Assembly: GCF_902859735.1 (NCBI RefSeq)
Contig: NZ_CADIJY010000020.1
Location: forward strand, 1-64,000
DNA length: 64,000 nt
Source of the DNA: Achromobacter aegrifaciens
GTDB taxonomy: Bacteria; Pseudomonadota; Gammaproteobacteria; Burkholderiales; Burkholderiaceae_B
Direction of reading: 5' to 3'
The notes beneath the pieces are model-generated. The model was not told the origin of the DNA and made no database searches. It was given only the letters and a program-made list of their open reading frames with translations. Positions 60,327 to 64,000 of the stretch are shown piece after piece; position 1 is the first letter of the stretch, and each line of letters begins with the position of its first letter. Position numbers and translations under genes: made by a program.

Positions 60327-61256
60327 ATGGATTTCCAGAAACTCAAACACCTGCTGGCGGTGGTCGAACACGGCACTTACTCGCGCGCCGCAGAGGCGGT
60401 CAACCTGTCGCAACCGGCGCTCAGCCGCAGCATCCAGGCGCTCGAAGCCGAACTGGGCCTGCCTCTGCTCGACCGCGGCACCCGTCGCGTGCGCCTCACG
60501 CCCTACGGCGCCTGCGTAGCCGAACGCGCGCGCCGCATGCGCTTCGAAGAAGCGGAGCTGCAGCGCGAACTGAAAACACTGCACAGCGGCGAATCGGGCA
60601 CGCTGTCCATCGGCCTGAGCCCGGCGCCCGCATCGCTGCTGCTGTCGCCCTTCCTGGCCCACATGGCAGAGCGCCATCCCCAGGTACGCGTGGGCGTCGA
60701 ACTGGGCGCCACCGCCGCCTTGCTGGAAATGCTGCGCGACGAACGCATCGACGCCATGGTCTGCGACGCCCGCATGCTGTATGACGCGGCCGACCTGGAA
60801 ACCCGCGCCCTGCCCCCGCTGCGCGCGGGCCTGGTGTGTCGCAAGGGCCATCCCATCCTTGCCCACAAGCGGCCCGGCATAGAACAGGTCCGCCAGTACC
60901 CCATGGCATCCACCACTCTCAGCCCGGAAGTCTCGCTGCGGCTCGCGGAAACCCTGGGGCCGGGCGGCGCGCCGGAACAAATGGTCACCCACCGCTGCGA
61001 GAATCTGGACGCGCTGGTGGAACTGGCGCTGCGCACGGACGCCTTGCTGCTGGGCGTGATCTGCGTCACGCGGCAGCAGCAGGAAGCCGGGCTGCTGGTC
61101 GAAGTGCCGATCCCGTCCGACCCGCAGCGCCAGGGGCACTATGCGCTGGCCCGGCTGGCGGGGCGCACTCCGTTGACGGCACAGGATGCGCTGTATGAGT
61201 TCACCCGGGAATGTTGGAACGGATTCTTGGCGCCTATCGGCGCGTCGCCAGCCTGA
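60327..61256 (+). CDS. LysR-family regulator divergent from penicillin acylase
   Basis: LysR-type regulator of 309 residues. Start at ATG 60327 rather than the TTG two codons earlier. Helix-turn-helix at residues 1-60 (FQKLKHLLAVVEHGTYSRAAEAV, SQPALSRSIQALEAELG); effector domain contains GESGTLSIGLSPAPASLLL. It is divergent from pac with a 153-base gap of AT-rich sequence near its start (TATAAT-like at 60280-60285), so it may control the acylase. Its 3' end overlaps the convergent DHA2 carrier gene by 23 bases. Confidence 0.9.
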   Translation: MDFQKLKHLLAVVEHGTYSRAAEAVNLSQPALSRSIQALEAELGLPLLDRGTRRVRLTPYGACVAERARRMRFEEAELQRELKTLHSGESGTLSIGLSPAPASLLLSPFLAHMAERHPQVRVGVELGATAALLEMLRDERIDAMVCDARMLYDAADLETRALPPLRAGLVCRKGHPILAHKRPGIEQVRQYPMASTTLSPEVSLRLAETLGPGGAPEQMVTHRCENLDALVELALRTDALLLGVICVTRQQQEAGLLVEVPIPSDPQRQGHYALARLAGRTPLTAQDALYEFTRECWNGFLAPIGASPA

Positions 61257-62661
61257 AAAGGACGAGGCTGAGCAGCGCAGCCGCAATGTTGTAAAGCATG
61301 GCCGCCGCCAGCGCGCCTCCGTAGATCGATGCGCCGTCGCTGGCGGGCAAGCTCCCCGCGGCCTCAAGCATCGTGAAGATGACGCCGCCCACTACCGCCA
61401 CGCCCGCGGAAGTCCCGACGACTTGCAAGGTGCTGAGCATGCCGGAAGCCATGCCGGCCTGTTCCTCCTGCACCGCCCCCAGAATGGCGTTGAATGCCAG
61501 CGGGATCACCAGCCCTTGCCCCGCGCCATTCAGCACCAGTGACGCCACCAACAGCGCCAGATTCTGGGGCTGCGTGGCGGCGGTAACCGCGGACAGCGCC
61601 AAGCCCGCGGTAAAGACCAGCACACCGAACAGCAGCGCCCCGCGTCCATAGCGGGTGGCCAGTTTCGGACCGGCAAGCGACGCGCCAAAGAACGCCAGCG
61701 CCGAGGGCGTGAACACGGCGCCCGCCGCCAGCGGCGCGAACCCCAGCCCGAACTGCAACAGCAGCGTCAACGCGAAGAAGAACGAACTGATGGCTGAAAA
61801 AAAGAAAAACACCGCGCCTATGCCTGCCACGAATGGCCGGTTGGCAAACAACCCCATATCCAGCACAGGCACGCCACCGCGCCGGGCCAGCGCTTTCTCA
61901 TAGCGGACGAAATACGCCAGCACACCCAACGCCAGCGCGGGCCCCGCAAGCGACCACCAGGGCCATCCATGCTCTCGTCCCTCCATGACAGGCACCAGGA
62001 TCAGGGCCAGCCCGGCAGCGCCCGCAAGCGCGCCGCGCAGGTCCACCCGCGTCGGAACCGGCGCGCGCCATTCGGGAAGCGCCCGCCGCCCCGCCAGCAT
62101 TGCAGCAATGCCGATCGGGACGTTGATGAGAAACACCAGCCGCCACCCCAAGTCCAGCGGATTCAGCGTGATGAGCATGCCGCCCAGCAACTGCGAAATG
62201 CTTGCGGCCACGCCCTGCACCGCGCCCATGATGCCGAACGCGCGCCTGCGCGCCTCGCCCTCGAACACCACTCTTATCGAAGCCAGCACTTGCGGCATCA
62301 GCACGCCCGCCCCCACGCCCTGCAGGGCGCGCGCCAGGATGAGCTGCCACGGCGTGACCGCCACCCCGCATAACGCCGAAGCCACGGTGAACAGCCCCAT
62401 GCCGGCCAGGAACAAGCGCCGCCGCCCGAACAGGTCGCCCAAACGCGCGCCATTGATCAGGCACAAGCCATAAGCCAAAGCGTAAGCCACCACGATCAGC
62501 TGCAAATCGGTATCCGATGCCGACAAGCCGCTCTGGATGCTGGGCAATGCGACATTGACGATGAAGAGATCCAGGATCGTCACGAAGTTGCCCGTCAACA
62601 GCACAGCGAGGGCGCGCCAGGGGCGGTTCTTTTCAGCTTGCAGCGCAAATTCAGCGTTCAT
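61234..62661 (-). CDS. MFS multidrug exporter, DHA2 (14-helix) type
   Basis: Drug:proton antiporter of 475 residues. DHA2 hallmarks: LLTGNFVTILDLFIVNVALPSI in helix 1 (the LDxxxVNVALP motif), motif A GDLFGRRRLFLAGM, and motif C-like MLGGMLI-type segments; about 14 hydrophobic helices including LALILVPVMEG and SFFFALTLLLQFGLGFAPLAAG. It is divergent from a TetR gene 47 bases away, a common drug-efflux arrangement. Substrate range unknown. Confidence 0.92.
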   Translation of the reverse strand: MNAEFALQAEKNRPWRALAVLLTGNFVTILDLFIVNVALPSIQSGLSASDTDLQLIVVAYALAYGLCLINGARLGDLFGRRRLFLAGMGLFTVASALCGVAVTPWQLILARALQGVGAGVLMPQVLASIRVVFEGEARRRAFGIMGAVQGVAASISQLLGGMLITLNPLDLGWRLVFLINVPIGIAAMLAGRRALPEWRAPVPTRVDLRGALAGAAGLALILVPVMEGREHGWPWWSLAGPALALGVLAYFVRYEKALARRGGVPVLDMGLFANRPFVAGIGAVFFFFSAISSFFFALTLLLQFGLGFAPLAAGAVFTPSALAFFGASLAGPKLATRYGRGALLFGVLVFTAGLALSAVTAATQPQNLALLVASLVLNGAGQGLVIPLAFNAILGAVQEEQAGMASGMLSTLQVVGTSAGVAVVGGVIFTMLEAAGSLPASDGASIYGGALAAAMLYNIAAALLSLVLFRLATRR

Positions 62662-62679
62662 TCTTCACATTTATATATG

Positions 62680-62689
62680 TACGATCGTA
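62680..62689. promoter_or_regulatory. Palindrome in the TetR/DHA2 divergent promoter
   Basis: TACGATCGTA is a perfect 10-base palindrome in the 47-base gap between the two divergent starts, with a further half-site GTATCGTG at 62696-62703. It is the likely TetR operator. Confidence 0.5.
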
Positions 62690-62708
62690 TTTATAGTATC
62701 GTGAAAGA

Positions 62709-63368
62709 ATGAAACCCGTGCAAGCAGAAAAACAAGGTCCGATGAAACCGTTGCCCCCCTCTCCCCCACCCGATGGCCGCCGCTTGCGCGGCGAGCGCGC
62801 GCGAGCCCGCGTGCTCGACGAAGCCGTAAAGCTCCTCTCCGTCGAAGGACTGGACGGCCTGACCTTCGGCCAGGTGGCCGACTTGGCTGAAGTGGGAAAA
62901 AGCAATCTTCAGGTTCTGTTCGGCGACAAGGAAAACCTGCAACTGGCGGCCTTGGCCCATGCGATAGGCCTGTACCAGACCCAGGTTGTCGAGCCAGCCA
63001 TGCGCAAGCGCACGCCGCTGACGCGGCTGCGCGCCCTGATGAACGGCTGGTTCGACTTCGTGGAAACCCGCCAGCTTCCGGGCGGCTGCGTCATCACCGC
63101 GGTAAGCAGCGAATATCGTGCGCGTCCCGGCCCCTTGCGCGACGCCATCCAGCAATACCGCGAAGCAGGACGCACGCGTCTTTACGGATTGATCCGCGAG
63201 GCCCGGGCGCAGGGACAAATCGCAGCCGACGCCGACGAGGCGAAACTGGTCATGGAGCTGCTGGCCTACCAGGCATATGCCAACGTCGCCGCGTCGATGG
63301 ACGACCATGCGGAGTTCGGCCGCGCCAAGGCGGCTGCCATGGAAGTGCTTGCAAAAGCGGCTCGCTGA
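62709..63368 (+). CDS. TetR-family regulator of the DHA2 exporter
   Basis: TetR-type regulator of 219 residues. DNA-binding domain at residues 30-80 (RARVLDEAVKLLSVEGLDGLTFGQVADLAEVGKSNL, LFGDKENLQ), then an all-helical ligand domain of the TetR_C_6 type (TPLTRLRALMNGWFDFVE, GGCVITAVSSEY). It is divergent from the DHA2 exporter and should repress it. An in-frame ATG at 62742 is an alternative start that would remove 11 non-conserved residues. Confidence 0.9.
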   Translation: MKPVQAEKQGPMKPLPPSPPPDGRRLRGERARARVLDEAVKLLSVEGLDGLTFGQVADLAEVGKSNLQVLFGDKENLQLAALAHAIGLYQTQVVEPAMRKRTPLTRLRALMNGWFDFVETRQLPGGCVITAVSSEYRARPGPLRDAIQQYREAGRTRLYGLIREARAQGQIAADADEAKLVMELLAYQAYANVAASMDDHAEFGRAKAAAMEVLAKAAR

Positions 63369-63399
63369 CAACGGCGAACCCGGGTTCCGGCCAGACCGC

Positions 63400-64000
63400 C
63401 TACGCTTTCTTGCGGCCCGGTTCTTGCGCCACCGCCTGCATGCTCAACCAATGTGCAACCGCCTGGACAGGCGCCGAGGGCGGCCGGTCGGCGGGCATGG
63501 CCAGATGGTAGGTATGCCCGGCGATCTCCGGGCCGAAGGGCTGCACCAGATGGCCCGCTTCCAATTCTTCGGCGATCAACGCCAGGCTGACCAGCGCCAC
63601 GCCATGGCCGGCGACGGCGGCCTGTATGGCGTGGCCTTCATCGGAAAAGCGCAACTGGCCCGCCTGCCGCGGCAAGGAACGCTGCGCGACCGCGAACCAG
63701 CGCTCCCAGGTCGGATTGTCCGGATGGGACCATTTCCAGTTGAAACGGATCAAGGGCACGCCGGCCAGATCGTCCGGCGATGCCACGCCCAGCCGCGGAT
63801 TCGCCACGGGCGCGAAGCGGTCCGTGAACAGCGGCTGCGCGACGAGGCCCGGATACGGCCCGCGGCCATAGCGGATCGCGATGTCGACCGCGGCCGATCG
63901 CAGATCGACCACGTCGTCGCTGGCTTGCAACTGCAGATCGATGCCCGGATGCTTGCTGCGGAAATCCGCCATGCGCGGCACCAGCCATTTCACCGTGAAC
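63400..64000 (-). CDS. LysR-family regulator, C-terminal part (cut by window edge)
   Basis: The visible 200 codons encode the effector-binding domain of a GcvA-type LysR regulator: KWLVPRMADFRSKHPGIDL, then AAVDIAIRYGRGPYPGLVAQ, GVPLIRFNWKW, EGHAIQAAVAGHGVALVSL and HLVQPFGPEI. The N-terminal helix-turn-helix lies beyond the right edge. It faces the TetR gene convergently with a short gap. Confidence 0.9.
   Translation of the reverse strand, partial: FTVKWLVPRMADFRSKHPGIDLQLQASDDVVDLRSAAVDIAIRYGRGPYPGLVAQPLFTDRFAPVANPRLGVASPDDLAGVPLIRFNWKWSHPDNPTWERWFAVAQRSLPRQAGQLRFSDEGHAIQAAVAGHGVALVSLALIAEELEAGHLVQPFGPEIAGHTYHLAMPADRPPSAPVQAVAHWLSMQAVAQEPGRKKA

Overview
The window is GC-rich (roughly two thirds G+C), densely packed chromosomal DNA of a betaproteobacterium. 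The gene set points to Alcaligenaceae, most likely Achromobacter or a close Bordetella relative: a Bug-type tricarboxylate-transport binding protein, many LysR and GntR regulators next to acyl-CoA catabolic genes, a penicillin G acylase, and long antisense open frames caused by codon bias. The genus is an inference; there is no rRNA in the window. I see no insertion sequence, prophage, CRISPR array or integrase. There is one tRNA gene and one clear riboswitch.

Layout, left to right. 1-2669: branched-chain 2-oxoacid dehydrogenase operon (E1 alpha, E1 beta, start of E2), read leftward. 2806-6832: iron-uptake signalling unit of ECF sigma factor, FecR-type anti-sigma and TonB-dependent siderophore receptor behind a Fur-like site. 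6925-7905: small membrane protein and nitroreductase. 7992-12052: acyl-CoA cluster (type III CoA-transferase, GntR regulator, crotonase-fold protein, Bug binding protein). 12083-15190: CadR and a His-rich cadmium/zinc P-type ATPase. 15200-20356: SpeG, then LysR, MFS carrier and M81 hydrolase, then a 2H phosphoesterase. 20394-24478: riboflavin synthase, aldehyde dehydrogenase, GntR and SDR, with a paired-palindrome operator. 24510-26427: two small unknown genes, then what looks like the scar of a lost siderophore locus (ABC exporter 3' end, orphan FecR N-domain protein, PvdS-like sigma factor with a Fur box). 26717-29607: exonuclease III, tRNA-Ala(CGC), LuxR solo, LysR.

29729-33605: binding protein, thiolase and acyl-CoA ligase. 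33653-35315: sodium:solute symporter under a TPP riboswitch, hence a probable thiamine or thiamine-precursor transporter. 35493-36773: LLM flavin monooxygenase. 36821-40729: overlapping leftward envelope operon (MarC, DUF4105, lipoprotein hydrolase, small membrane protein) with a divergent TetR gene and a perfect 19-bp operator. 41396-44704: MFS/LysR pair and N-formylglutamate deformylase. 44818-52931: eight-gene operon for uptake and CoA activation of an organic acid (binding protein, two permeases, two ATPases, thiolase, CoA ligase, GntR). 52947-57619: LysR and a fused full-length ABC exporter. 57591-61256: penicillin G acylase and divergent LysR. 61234-64000: DHA2 multidrug carrier, divergent TetR, and a truncated LysR at the edge.

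The main themes are metal handling (iron, cadmium), catabolism of organic acids as CoA esters with a dedicated transporter and regulator for each module, and envelope or export functions. The features most worth a second look are the siderophore-locus scar, the TPP-controlled symporter with a possible Shine-Dalgarno-sequestering platform, the MarC/DUF4105/hydrolase operon, the duplicated binding protein-thiolase-CoA ligase module, and the TGTCA-N7-TGACA operator pair.
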